From Acidobacteriota bacterium (lineage in GTDB: Bacteria > Acidobacteriota > Vicinamibacteria > Vicinamibacterales > CAVVIG01), in NCBI GenBank assembly GCA_016195265.1, contig JACPZW010000058.1, positions 1 through 42,213 of the forward strand: a stretch of DNA of 42,213 nucleotides, read 5' to 3'. Position 1 is the first letter of the stretch. Every line of letters starts with the position of its first letter. Position numbers and translations under genes: made by a program. The notes beneath the pieces are model-generated. The model was not told where the DNA came from. It saw nothing but the letters and a program-made list of their open reading frames with translations, and did no database searches. Shown one piece after another: positions 33,525 to 42,213 of this stretch.

Positions 33525-35656
33525 GACGGCCGTCGGTCGAGGCGCGCGAGCGCCGACCGCACTCGCGCGATGTCCTCGGCATAACGGGCGCGCGGCGCCT
33601 CCTGGACGAAGCGGCTGAGGTAGGGCCGGGCGTCGGCCGGCGAGTCGCCGTCGGCGAGCAGCATGCCGAGGTTGAACAGCAGATCGTAGTTCCGCGGAAG
33701 AAGATGTTCCGCCTGCCGCCACGCGTCGGTGGCGGACCGCCGATCCGTGTTGACGAGCGCCGAACCCAGCGCGTACCACGCGTCGCCGTACGACGGCTCA
33801 ATCTGCACGGCTCGCCGAAAAGCCGAGGCGGCGTCCGCGTTCCGGCGAGCCTGCAGTTCGAACAGCCCAAAATTGAACCACGTCGTTGCACTTCCCGGGG
33901 CGCGCGCCAGCAGCGCATCGAAAAGCGTGCGAGCCTCCGTGGGCCGTCCGAGGCCCGCGTAGGCCACCGCGAGATCGTTGAGCACCTCCGGATTCTGATT
34001 GCCCGCGTCTCGCGCGCGCTCAAGCGCGGCCGCCGCGCCTTTAAGGTCCCCGGTGCCACGTAACGCGGATCCGAGCTTCGCCAGCAGATCCCCGGCGTCG
34101 GCCTGGTCGGCGGGCGCCTCACGGAGCAGGCGCACGGCCTCGGACGGACGGCCAAGGGCCAGAAGCACAGTGGCGGCGCTCGCGCGCGCGCTGATGAAAT
34201 CGGGCCGGGTGTCGAGGATCGAGCGGAACGCCGAAAGGGCTTCCTCCGGGTGGCCGCCATCGAAGGTGGTCAGCGCCGCGGTGAAGCGTTCGTGCAACGT
34301 GACGAGTCGCTTCGGATCATCGGCCGCCGTTACCGACCTGCGCGACGTCACCGATCCCCCCGAGTATCCGAGCGACCGTAACCGGCCCGCCGCCTCGGAG
34401 TCCAGTGAGACGGCAGGCGCCGATCCGACTGGCTCGGACAGGAGGCGCAGCGTCGTCTTCAACACCTCTCCGCGAGGGTCGGCGCCCGCGCGATTGCGTT
34501 GTTCCCCAGGGTCGGCCGCCAGGTCGTAGAGTTCGGCGTCCGGCAGGTCGATGAACTTCCAGCCGTCCTGGATGACGCCGTACAGCGGCGCCCAGCCTCG
34601 AGTCAGCGACGCGTCGAGGGCCTCGAAGGCGATCGGCCGGTCGCGCGGCGGCGGTTGCACCAGCGATCGGCCGTCGAGGCCTGGAGGGATCGGACCGCCG
34701 ACGAGGTCGAGAATCGTGGGCGTGAGATCGATATGCGCCACCGGCGCATTGACTTCGCCGGGCGCGATCGCCGGTCCGGCGATCATGAGCGGCACCGCGA
34801 TCGTCGCGTTGTAGCCGAACAAGCCGTGCGTCGTTTCTCCGTGCTCGCCAAGCGATTCACCGTGATCCGCGGTGACGACGACGATCGTACGGTCCAGGGC
34901 ATGGTCGGCGCGCAAACGGTCGAGGAACTGCCCGAGCATCGCGTCCGTGTACGCGACCTCCGCGTCGTAAGGCGCGCGATCGCCGCCCGCGCCGCCGGGC
35001 GCGTCGTAGGGCGCGTGCGGATCGAAGAGATGGACCCAGGCAAACCATGGCTGAGCGCCGGGAGCGGATGGCTGATGGCTGATGGCTGATGGCTGAGCGT
35101 TCGGGACAGGCTGCAGGATCCAGTTGCCGGCCGCAGACAGGACGTCGCTCGCGCGCCGTTCGGCGAAGTGGAAGGTCGCGCGATCGCTGTGGCCGAACCG
35201 ATCGTCGTACTCGTCGAACCCCCGGTTGAGTCCGAACCGCGCGTCCAGGACGAACGCGCCGACGAACGCCCCCGTCCGGTATCCGATCCCCTTCAGCATC
35301 GTGGCCAGCGTCGGCACGCGTTGGTCGAGCCGGAACGTCGTGTTGTTTCGCACGCCGTGGCGGCGCGGCGTCAGGCCCGTCAGGATCGAGGTATGAGCAG
35401 GCAGTGTCATCGGCACGTGCGAATACGCGCGCGTGTAGCGAATCCCCGAGGCCGCGATCCGATCGAGGGTTGGTGTCAGGCCCCGGCGATCGCCGAACGC
35501 CCCCACGCGATCTCTGCGGAGCGTGTCGATGGTGACGAGGAGCACATTGGCGCCGCGCGCCTGCCCGGAGCGAAGGGCCGGCTGCCCGCGAGTGCAGCCG
35601 CCCGCGAGCGTAAGCGCGACGAGAACCGACGTGGCCCGCCACGCGCGGCGCGTCAA
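33521..35656 (-). CDS. Sulfatase-like (alkaline-phosphatase superfamily) lipoprotein with TPR tail, copy 2
   Basis: 711 residues from TTG 35656; an upstream ATG at 35845 lies in frame but the sequence between codes better in another frame, whose stop overlaps this TTG. The N-terminus LTRRAWRATSVLVALTLAGGC has a lipobox. Hydrolase motifs: NVLLVTIDTLRRDRVG, PMTLPAHTSILTG (T-L-P-A-H in place of C/S-x-P-x-R), VVTADHGESLGEHGET. TPR repeats occupy the last ~250 residues. It is a tandem paralogue of copy 1, with coupled translation. A different heptamer word is inserted in the same loop (NAQPSAISHQPSAPGAQ) before WFAWVHLFDPHAPY. Confidence 0.85.
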   Translation of the reverse strand: MTRRAWRATSVLVALTLAGGCTRGQPALRSGQARGANVLLVTIDTLRRDRVGAFGDRRGLTPTLDRIAASGIRYTRAYSHVPMTLPAHTSILTGLTPRRHGVRNNTTFRLDQRVPTLATMLKGIGYRTGAFVGAFVLDARFGLNRGFDEYDDRFGHSDRATFHFAERRASDVLSAAGNWILQPVPNAQPSAISHQPSAPGAQPWFAWVHLFDPHAPYDAPGGAGGDRAPYDAEVAYTDAMLGQFLDRLRADHALDRTIVVVTADHGESLGEHGETTHGLFGYNATIAVPLMIAGPAIAPGEVNAPVAHIDLTPTILDLVGGPIPPGLDGRSLVQPPPRDRPIAFEALDASLTRGWAPLYGVIQDGWKFIDLPDAELYDLAADPGEQRNRAGADPRGEVLKTTLRLLSEPVGSAPAVSLDSEAAGRLRSLGYSGGSVTSRRSVTAADDPKRLVTLHERFTAALTTFDGGHPEEALSAFRSILDTRPDFISARASAATVLLALGRPSEAVRLLREAPADQADAGDLLAKLGSALRGTGDLKGAAAALERARDAGNQNPEVLNDLAVAYAGLGRPTEARTLFDALLARAPGSATTWFNFGLFELQARRNADAASAFRRAVQIEPSYGDAWYALGSALVNTDRRSATDAWRQAEHLLPRNYDLLFNLGMLLADGDSPADARPYLSRFVQEAPRARYAEDIARVRSALARLDRRPS
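35067..35098. repeat. Perfect GATGGCT x4 array inside sulfatase-like copy 2
   Basis: Four identical GATGGCT units (35067-35094) followed by GAGC. It encodes AISHQPSA-type residues in frame. The word is the one forming the mobA/V4R-gene hairpin. Confidence 0.8.
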
Positions 35657-35845
35657 CGGTGCGCCCCCCGGGCCGGCGCGCTCCTGAGCGACGTGACGTG
35701 GATGTAATCGCCGAGCGGCGAGTCGTCGTTGTTCGACGCGTTCACGGCGACGTTGAACTGCCGGATACGGGCCTTCCTTGAACGCGGAGGCCGCGAGCGG
35801 CAGGGCGATCAGGAAGCCGGGCAGTAGGACTAAAGTGCGCGTCAT
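35653..35845 (-). pseudogene. Small secreted-protein ORF broken (or recoded) by one base
   Basis: ATG 35845 opens a clear signal peptide MTRTLVLLPGFLIALPLAAS followed by AFKEG. After the CCC run at 35769-35771 (plus-strand GGG) the coding character moves to the next frame: RIRQFNVAVNASNNDDSPLG, then DYIHVTSLRS and APARGAHR-stop, with almost every third base G or C. Its TGA (35653-35655) overlaps the TTG start of sulfatase-like copy 2. Skipping one C gives an intact 63-residue secreted protein. It may be a real indel, an assembly error or +1 recoding; no family recognised. Confidence 0.5.
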
Positions 35846-35857
35846 CGTTGGCCATGA

Positions 35858-35910
35858 TCCGGCGACAGCCGGACACTCCCGGTGCCGTAGCGTCCCGCTT
35901 CAGCCGGACC
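35858..35910. repeat. Degenerate palindromic repeats upstream of the sulfatase-like genes
   Basis: TCCGGC/GACA/GCCGGA (35858-35873), then GTAG (35887-35890) followed by an imperfect palindrome GTCCCGC/TTCA/GCCGGAC. These resemble the GTCCGGC family at 2436-2453 and 3555-3572. Confidence 0.55.
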
Positions 35911-36002
35911 GGAGGATTATATGCGGCTCAAGATCGCGGGCTGCATGGCTGGCTGGCGGAAAGCGGCGTCGGGAAGCTTGCGCGAGTGACGATCACGCGG
36001 AC

Positions 36003-36061
36003 GTAGGGCGGGTCCTTTCGGACCCGCCTGATCGTGCCGGGTCCAAAAGGACCCGGCCTAC
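36003..36061. repeat. Pair of GTAG palindromic repeats, outward GTAGs
   Basis: GTAG-GGCGGGTCC/TTTC/GGACCCGCC (36003-36028) and, inverted, GCCGGGTCC/AAAA/GGACCCGGC-CTAC (36036-36061). It lies 16 nt beyond the PBP1A stop and may terminate or stabilise its transcript. Confidence 0.8.
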
Positions 36062-36076
36062 GTACCGTCGTCGCGG

Positions 36077-38368
36077 CTAGCGGCTGAAGGAAGCGGCCCC
36101 AGGTTGGGTGCCGTTGATGAACGCTTCGCGAATCGCGCCGGGCGTGCCTGACGGCACGACGGCGCCATTGGCGTGTTCGACGTTCAGAAACACGATGTTA
36201 CCGGGCGCCTCGAAGTCCGGCGGATCGTCCTTGTCGGGACGGCCGTCGATGTAGGCGCGCATGAACTCCATCCAGATCGGCAGCGCGACGAACGATCCCT
36301 GTTCGGCCGTGCCGAGCGACTTGCGCTTGTCGTCGTTGCCGATCCACACGCCGACCGTGATGTCCGGGTCGAAGCCGATGAACCACGCGTCAGTGTTCTC
36401 GTCCACGGTGCCGGTCTTGCCCGCCAGCGGCCACTCGCGCGCCATGCCGGCGGCGCGTTGGCCCGTGCCGCGCACGAGCACGCCCTTCAGGATGTTCGTC
36501 ATCACGTACGCCGTGTCGGCGCGAATCACGTCGGACGGCTCCGCGCGGTTCTCCTCGAGCAGATTCCCATCGCGGTCGGTAATGCGCAGCACCGAGAACG
36601 GCTTCATCCGCACACCCTGATTGGGGAAGGTCGTGTAGGCGCTGGTGATTTCGAGCAGCGTCGCGTCGCCCGCGCCGAGCGCGATCGGCAGATACGGCGG
36701 AAAGTCCTCCTCGAGGCCGAACTTCTTCGCGTACTCGAGCACGCTCTTCGGCCCCAGCGTTTCCATCATCTTGACCGCGGGGATGTTGCGCGACTCCTCG
36801 AGCGCCCAGCGCAACGTGACCGGGCCCTCGAACTTGAGGTCGTAGTTCTTCGGTTCCCAGACCGCCCCGATATCGCTCGTGTAGCTGACGGGCGCATCGA
36901 CGATGATCGACGCGGGCGTGAAGCCGCGATCGATTGCGGTGGTGTAGACGATCGGCTTGAACGTCGACCCGAGCTGCCGGTACGCCTGCATCGCGCGGTT
37001 GAACTTGCTGCGCGCGAAACTCCAGCCGCCCACCATCGCCTTAATCTGGCCGGTATGGTTGTCGATGGCGACGAGCGCGGCTTCGACCTGCGGCGTCTGT
37101 TCGAGCGTGACGGTCGCGGCGCCGGAGGCGTCGTCGATCTTCGTCACGGCGACGTCCACGAGATCGCCGGGCGTGAAGAGATCGGCCGCGCTCGTGCGGC
37201 GCGTCCACGCATAGCCGGGCCTGTCGATGTCGGCGTGGTACTTCCCGATGCGAAGCCGCGCGGGTCCGCTCTTCGGCGCGGTGACGACGACGGCAGGGAC
37301 CACATCGCCCACGACGATGGGCCGGCTCCAGCGATCGTCCCTGTAGGACTCGATCGTCCGCTTGTCGTCGACGACGTTGCGCGTCGGCTTCCGCCAGCCA
37401 TGGCGCTTGTCGTACGACCGGAGTCCGTGCTCGATCACGCGGTTGGCAATCTCCTGCAGCTTCGGATCGAGCGTGGTCGCGACCGACAGACCGTTCTCGT
37501 AGAGCACCTTCGCGCCGTATTGGCGCTCGAGGTGCTTGCGCACCTCCTCGACGAAGAACGGCGCGATGCCCGGCGGCTGGTTCGGCTGGCCGCGCGTGAT
37601 GATGGGCTTCTGCTTCGCGTCGTCAGCCTGCTTCTGCGTGATGTAGCGCTCGTCGGCCATGCGCTGCAGCACGACGTTGCGCCGCGCCGTGGCGCGCTTC
37701 ATGTCCACAAACGGGCTCTGCCGCTCCGGCGTCTGGAAGATGCCGGCGATGAGCGCCGCTTCTTCGAGGCTCAGCGCTTTGTTGGTCTTGTTGAAATAGA
37801 GGCGGGACGCCGCCTCGACGCCGTAGGCGCCGTGCCCGAGGTACATCTGATTGCAGTAGATGGCGAAGATTTCCTTCTTCGTATACCGTTTCTCGATTTG
37901 AATCGCGAGAATGATTTCACGGATCTTCCGGTCGAACAGCTTCTGTTTGGTCAGCCCGAACTGATCGAGATTGCGCGCGACCTGCTGCGTGAGCGTGCTC
38001 GCCCCCTGATCGCGACGGCGCTGGATGATGTCGACCGCCGCCGCCGAGAAGATGCGCCAGACGTTGATGCCGAAGTGCTTGTCGAAGTCCGCGTCCTCGG
38101 TCGCGATGATCGCCTGGCGGAGCACCGGGTTGATGTCGTCGTAGCCGACGACGACGCGGCGCTGCGTCGCGAACTCGCCGATGACCTGGCCGCCCGCCGC
38201 GTAGATGCGCGTGATCGTGCTCGGGTTGTAATTGTCGAGCGACGTCACCTGCGGGAGGTCGCCGGCGTAGGCGAACAGGACCCCGCTGAGGATCCCGAGC
38301 ATGGCCGCGACGATGAAGAGGGCGACGAGGCCGGCGTTGCGCGCGATCCGGAGGACGACGTGCGTCAT
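36077..38368 (-). CDS. Class A penicillin-binding protein (PBP1A type)
   Basis: 763 residues from ATG 38368 (MTHVVLRIARN); a TTG further upstream is less likely. One N-terminal membrane helix (residues ~10-35). The glycosyltransferase domain has the catalytic Glu in ATEDADFDKHFG (residue ~91), then GASTLTQQVARNL and RKIREIILAIQIEKRYTK. An OB-like insert (~340-420) precedes the transpeptidase domain with Ser in LGSTFKPIVYTTA (~468), SRN in LEESRNIPAVKMME and KTG in LAGKTGTVDENTDAW. Builds and cross-links peptidoglycan in the periplasm. It is divergent from dnaK. Confidence 0.94.
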   Translation of the reverse strand: MTHVVLRIARNAGLVALFIVAAMLGILSGVLFAYAGDLPQVTSLDNYNPSTITRIYAAGGQVIGEFATQRRVVVGYDDINPVLRQAIIATEDADFDKHFGINVWRIFSAAAVDIIQRRRDQGASTLTQQVARNLDQFGLTKQKLFDRKIREIILAIQIEKRYTKKEIFAIYCNQMYLGHGAYGVEAASRLYFNKTNKALSLEEAALIAGIFQTPERQSPFVDMKRATARRNVVLQRMADERYITQKQADDAKQKPIITRGQPNQPPGIAPFFVEEVRKHLERQYGAKVLYENGLSVATTLDPKLQEIANRVIEHGLRSYDKRHGWRKPTRNVVDDKRTIESYRDDRWSRPIVVGDVVPAVVVTAPKSGPARLRIGKYHADIDRPGYAWTRRTSAADLFTPGDLVDVAVTKIDDASGAATVTLEQTPQVEAALVAIDNHTGQIKAMVGGWSFARSKFNRAMQAYRQLGSTFKPIVYTTAIDRGFTPASIIVDAPVSYTSDIGAVWEPKNYDLKFEGPVTLRWALEESRNIPAVKMMETLGPKSVLEYAKKFGLEEDFPPYLPIALGAGDATLLEITSAYTTFPNQGVRMKPFSVLRITDRDGNLLEENRAEPSDVIRADTAYVMTNILKGVLVRGTGQRAAGMAREWPLAGKTGTVDENTDAWFIGFDPDITVGVWIGNDDKRKSLGTAEQGSFVALPIWMEFMRAYIDGRPDKDDPPDFEAPGNIVFLNVEHANGAVVPSGTPGAIREAFINGTQPGAASFSR

Positions 38369-38424
38369 GAGTCCGTATTTTACCGCGGGAGAAGGAGTTC
38401 CCTTATGCAAACGGCTGCGGCGTC

Positions 38425-38462
38425 ACTCAAGAATTGACAGTGGTTCACTCAAGTTTCATAAT
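38425..38462 (+). promoter_or_regulatory. dnaK promoter with HspR-type (HAIR-like) operator boxes
   Basis: TTGACA (38434-38439), a 17-nt spacer and CATAAT (38457-38462) form a near-consensus sigma70-type promoter. Two ACTCAAG boxes (38425-38431 and 38447-38453) flank and enter it. ACTCAAG is the right half of the HAIR operator CTTGAGT-N7-ACTCAAG bound by HspR. The left half-site opposite the second box is degenerate (ATTGACA, with N7 spacing) because it is shared with the -35 hexamer. The hspR gene is the third gene downstream, which supports autoregulation. GAGG at 38492-38495 is the dnaK ribosome-binding site. Confidence 0.75.
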
Positions 38463-38465
38463 CGG

Positions 38466-38477
38466 TGTGATATCACA
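38466..38477. promoter_or_regulatory. Perfect 12-bp palindrome at the expected dnaK transcription start
   Basis: TGTGATATCACA lies 4 nt after the -10 hexamer. It could be a second operator or the base of a small RNA structure. It is not spaced like a CRP site (which would need six bases between TGTGA and TCACA). Confidence 0.4.
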
Positions 38478-38500
38478 TCCCCCCACTCGACGAGGAATTC

Positions 38501-40423
<1,923 letters not shown>

Positions 40424-40428
40424 ACCTG

Positions 40429-40516
40429 GACTTCAGATTTCAGAGGGCAGATTTCAGATTGAAGGCCGGCGTCCAATCTGAAATCCAATCTGAAACCTGA
40501 AGTCTGAAATCTGCAA
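40429..40516. repeat. Inverted CTGAAAT arrays in the dnaK-dnaJ gap
   Basis: Left arm (40429-40461) carries inverse words TTCAGAT, TTCAGAG, GGCAGAT, TTCAGAT; right arm (40474-40516) carries AATCTGA, AATCCAATCTGA, AACCTGA, AGTCTGA, AATCTGC. Twelve base pairs are perfect around the centre. It ends 11 nt before the dnaJ ATG. Confidence 0.8.
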
Positions 40517-40527
40517 TCGCACAGGTC

Positions 40528-41619
40528 ATGGACTTTTACATCATTCTCGGTGTGCCGCGGGCCGCGACGGCGAGCGACATCAAGCGCGCCTATAAGCGGC
40601 TCGCCCGGCGTCACCACCCGGACATCAACCCCGGCGATCGGATGGCGGCGGCGCAGTTCCGGCAGATTGCGCAAGCGTACGAGACGCTGATCGATCCGGA
40701 GCGGCGCCGCCAGTACGACACCGGCGGGATTCCGGCGTCCGAGCCGGGCTCGCCGGCGTTCGGGTTCGAAGGCTTCGACTTCACCGTCGGCGCAGACGGC
40801 GCAGAAGCCTCGACCTTCGGCGATCTCTTCGCCGACGTCCTGCTGTCGCGTGACGCGCCACGCGGCCCCGGCGCGCCGCAGCGGGGCGCCGACCTGCACC
40901 AGACGACGACGATCAGCTTCGGGGACGCGCTCCGCGGTGGGCAGCGCTCGCTGACGGTCACGCGCCAGGAGCACTGCCGCACGTGCCGGGGCGCCGGGCA
41001 CGTGCCGGTGAACGAATCGCGTTGTCCGCAATGTCAGGGTGGCGGCGTCCTGAAATCGACGCGCGGGCACATGGTGTTCTCGAAGCCGTGCGACGCGTGC
41101 GGCGGCACCGGGCGGCTGCGGCAGACGCGGTGCGCGACGTGCGGCGGCCAGCAGGTCGAGACGCGCAGCGAGATTCTCCTGATCAATGTCCCGCCCGGGC
41201 TGGCCGACGGCGCCCGGATCCGCGTGCCGGGGAAGGGGCACGCGGGCCGCGACAGCGGAGACAGCGGCGATCTGTACATCACGGTGCACGTGCAACCGCA
41301 TCCGCTGTTCCGGCGCGAAGGTGACGATCTGCATCTCACGGTGCCGGTCGCGGTCCACGAGGCGGCGCTCGGCGCGAAGATCGACGTTCCAGGCGTCGAC
41401 GGCCCGGCGCGTCTGCGCGTCCCGCCCGGCACGCAGTCGGGACAGCGCTTCCGCCTGCGCGAGCGGGGCATGCCGTCGCCGCGCGACGGCCGCCGCGGCG
41501 ACCTCGTCGTCGAGGTGAAGCTCGTGCTGCCGAAGATTCTCGACGAGCGATCGAAGGAGATTTTGCGGGAGTTCGGGAAAATTCATGCAGAGGATGTCAG
41601 ACACGAACTAAAGACGTAA
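40528..41619 (+). CDS. dnaJ: Chaperone DnaJ (type I Hsp40)
   Basis: 363 residues. J domain at residues 1-68 with the essential HPD (RHHPDINPGD), then a short Gly/Phe region (GSPAFGFEGFDF), four zinc-finger CxxCxG motifs (CRTCRGAG, CPQCQGGG, CDACGGTG, CATCGG) at ~150-210, and the C-terminal substrate-binding/dimer domain (RVPGKGHAGRDSG, GDLYITVHVQPHPLFRREGDDL). It stimulates DnaK ATPase and delivers clients. The G/F segment is shorter than in E. coli DnaJ. The gap before it contains the heptamer hairpin. Confidence 0.96.
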   Translation: MDFYIILGVPRAATASDIKRAYKRLARRHHPDINPGDRMAAAQFRQIAQAYETLIDPERRRQYDTGGIPASEPGSPAFGFEGFDFTVGADGAEASTFGDLFADVLLSRDAPRGPGAPQRGADLHQTTTISFGDALRGGQRSLTVTRQEHCRTCRGAGHVPVNESRCPQCQGGGVLKSTRGHMVFSKPCDACGGTGRLRQTRCATCGGQQVETRSEILLINVPPGLADGARIRVPGKGHAGRDSGDSGDLYITVHVQPHPLFRREGDDLHLTVPVAVHEAALGAKIDVPGVDGPARLRVPPGTQSGQRFRLRERGMPSPRDGRRGDLVVEVKLVLPKILDERSKEILREFGKIHAEDVRHELKT

Positions 41620-41695
41620 CCGCGGAGGACACTGAGGACACGGAGGTTACGTACCCACTGGGTCTTCCTCCGTGGTCTCCGCGTGCTCCGTGGTT
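41618..41695. repeat. Inverted CGGAGGAC/CTCCGTGG arrays in the dnaJ-hspR gap
   Basis: Left arm 41618-41646 (GCGGAGGAC, ACTGAGGAC, ACGGAGG) and right arm 41667-41695 (CCTCCGTGG, TCTCCGCGTG, CTCCGTGGTT), 29 nt each, about 23 of 29 positions complementary. It starts inside the dnaJ TAA stop. The word is shared with the valS-nadC gap (11013-11039). Confidence 0.8.
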
Positions 41696-41711
41696 GATCT
41701 TCTTCAGGACA

Positions 41712-42119
41712 ATGAAGAAACCCGGCAAAGCGTTCTACATGATCAGCGCGGTAGCGCAGAAGTACAACATCCACCCGCAGACGCTGCGCTTGTACGAGCG
41801 CGAAGGACTGCTGAAGCCGTCCCGCACGGACGGGAACACGCGCCTGTACTCGGAAGAAGATCTGGAGCAGCTGGAGACGATTCTGTCGCTCACCCGGGAT
41901 CTCGGCGTCAATCTCGCCGGCGTGGAGATCATCCTCAACATGCGCCGCAAGATCGAAGCGATGCAGCACGAGGTCAACGAGTTCATGGAGTATGTGAAGC
42001 GCGAGATGGCGCGCGGCCTGGACGGCTGGGAGCAGCGGCTGTCGACCGCGCTCGTGAAATCAGCTCCGACTGATCTAGCGCCCCCGGGAGGCCCCCCGGC
42101 TCGGCCGGGGAGGCAGTAG
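41712..42119 (+). CDS. hspR: MerR-family heat-shock repressor HspR
   Basis: 135 residues from ATG 41712 (AGGA just upstream). The N-terminal MerR winged-helix: YMISAVAQKYNIHPQTLRLYEREGLLKPSRTDGNTRLYSEEDLEQL is split here as recognition helix HPQTLRLYEREGLL and wing NTRLYS. Residues 75-110 form the dimerising coiled coil (IEIILNMRRKIEAMQHEV-like), and the tail is Pro/Gly-rich and disordered. HspR binds HAIR operators and uses DnaK as co-repressor in actinobacteria. Its place after dnaK-dnaJ and the ACTCAAG boxes before dnaK fit that role. The tail end beyond residue 115 is low-complexity. Confidence 0.9.
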   Translation: MKKPGKAFYMISAVAQKYNIHPQTLRLYEREGLLKPSRTDGNTRLYSEEDLEQLETILSLTRDLGVNLAGVEIILNMRRKIEAMQHEVNEFMEYVKREMARGLDGWEQRLSTALVKSAPTDLAPPGGPPARPGRQ

Positions 42120-42198
42120 AAGTTTGACGGGGAAAGGAGTGTGTCCACGGTAGAAACTTCGCTCGTGAGCCGCCAAGCACACGAGAGGAAGGATCCTG

Positions 42199-42213
42199 AT
42201 GGACACATTGGAG
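42199..42213 (+). CDS. Start of a further gene (cut by window end)
   Basis: ATG 42199 gives MDTLE, preceded by AGGAAGGATCCTG, a plausible ribosome-binding site (AGGAAGG). Only five codons are visible, so no product can be named; a heat-shock gene such as clpB would fit the position, but nothing in the sequence shows it. Confidence 0.4.

Noticed and set aside
35657..35845. N-terminal extension of sulfatase-like copy 2 to ATG 35845
   Set aside because: The stretch after the signal peptide is Arg/Gln-rich and non-coding-like in that frame, while the neighbouring frame has strong coding bias and a stop overlapping TTG 35656, where a lipobox signal begins.
36003..36061. Simple rho-independent terminators
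   Set aside because: No T-tract follows the hairpins, the same sequence occurs in several contexts including next to gene starts, and the GTAG head is conserved; a repeat element explains it better, though a terminating side effect is possible.
38466..38477. CRP-type binding site
   Set aside because: TGTGA and TCACA are separated by two bases, not six, and the position over the transcription start is wrong for an activator.

Overview
This 42.2-kb window is ordinary bacterial chromosome with high GC content, third codon positions being almost all G or C. The gene mix suggests an Acidobacteriota-like bacterium, perhaps of the Vicinamibacteria type: a large carboxypeptidase-regulatory-domain TonB receptor, a secreted Asp-box propeller protein, sulfatase-like proteins fused to TPRs, and a dnaK-dnaJ-hspR cluster. 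This placement is inference from gene content; there is no rRNA or other marker to confirm it. I see no tRNA, rRNA, CRISPR array, IS transposase, prophage or plasmid function.

Layout. 1-2.3 kb: 3' part of a receiver-like plus PEP-synthase-type ATP-grasp protein. 2.3-3.6 kb: a DinB-like gene in an atypical segment framed by nested inverted repeats. 3.6-7.1 kb: glutamate dehydrogenase, divergent from a two-gene B12-dependent acyl-CoA mutase whose active-site residues match isobutyryl-CoA mutase rather than methylmalonyl-CoA mutase. 7.2-15.6 kb: response regulator, valS, nadC, birA, coaX, an unknown protein and an rRNA/tRNA uracil methyltransferase, all on the plus strand. 15.6-19.1 kb, minus strand: class I amidotransferase-like hydrolase, argS, mobA. 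19.2-25.1 kb: V4R-like protein, a 38-residue lipoprotein candidate, SPOR protein, lnt, prfB (with the classical +1 programmed frameshift) and murJ. 25.2-31.5 kb: secreted Asp-box protein and TonB receptor. 31.5-38.4 kb, minus strand: PBP1A, a small frameshifted secreted ORF, and two tandem alkaline-phosphatase-superfamily 'sulfatases' with TPR tails. 38.4-42.2 kb: dnaK, dnaJ, hspR, with a strong sigma70-type promoter overlapped by HspR-type ACTCAAG boxes, then the first codons of another gene.

The most striking structure is not a gene. Almost every gap between neighbouring genes holds a short array of degenerate 7-bp (sometimes 8- or 9-bp) words. About eight unrelated word families occur, several reused at distant gaps. 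Arrays often contain the upstream stop codon and run to within 0-2 nt of the next start codon, leaving no Shine-Dalgarno sequence. Several gaps hold two arrays in inverted orientation that could form long hairpins. The same words also sit in frame inside four proteins; two tandem paralogues carry different words in the same loop. A second class of repeat, GTAG followed by a perfect palindrome (REP-like, as mobilised by RAYT transposases), occurs in several gaps and once inside birA. I consider this two-layer repeat system the best candidate here for something undescribed.
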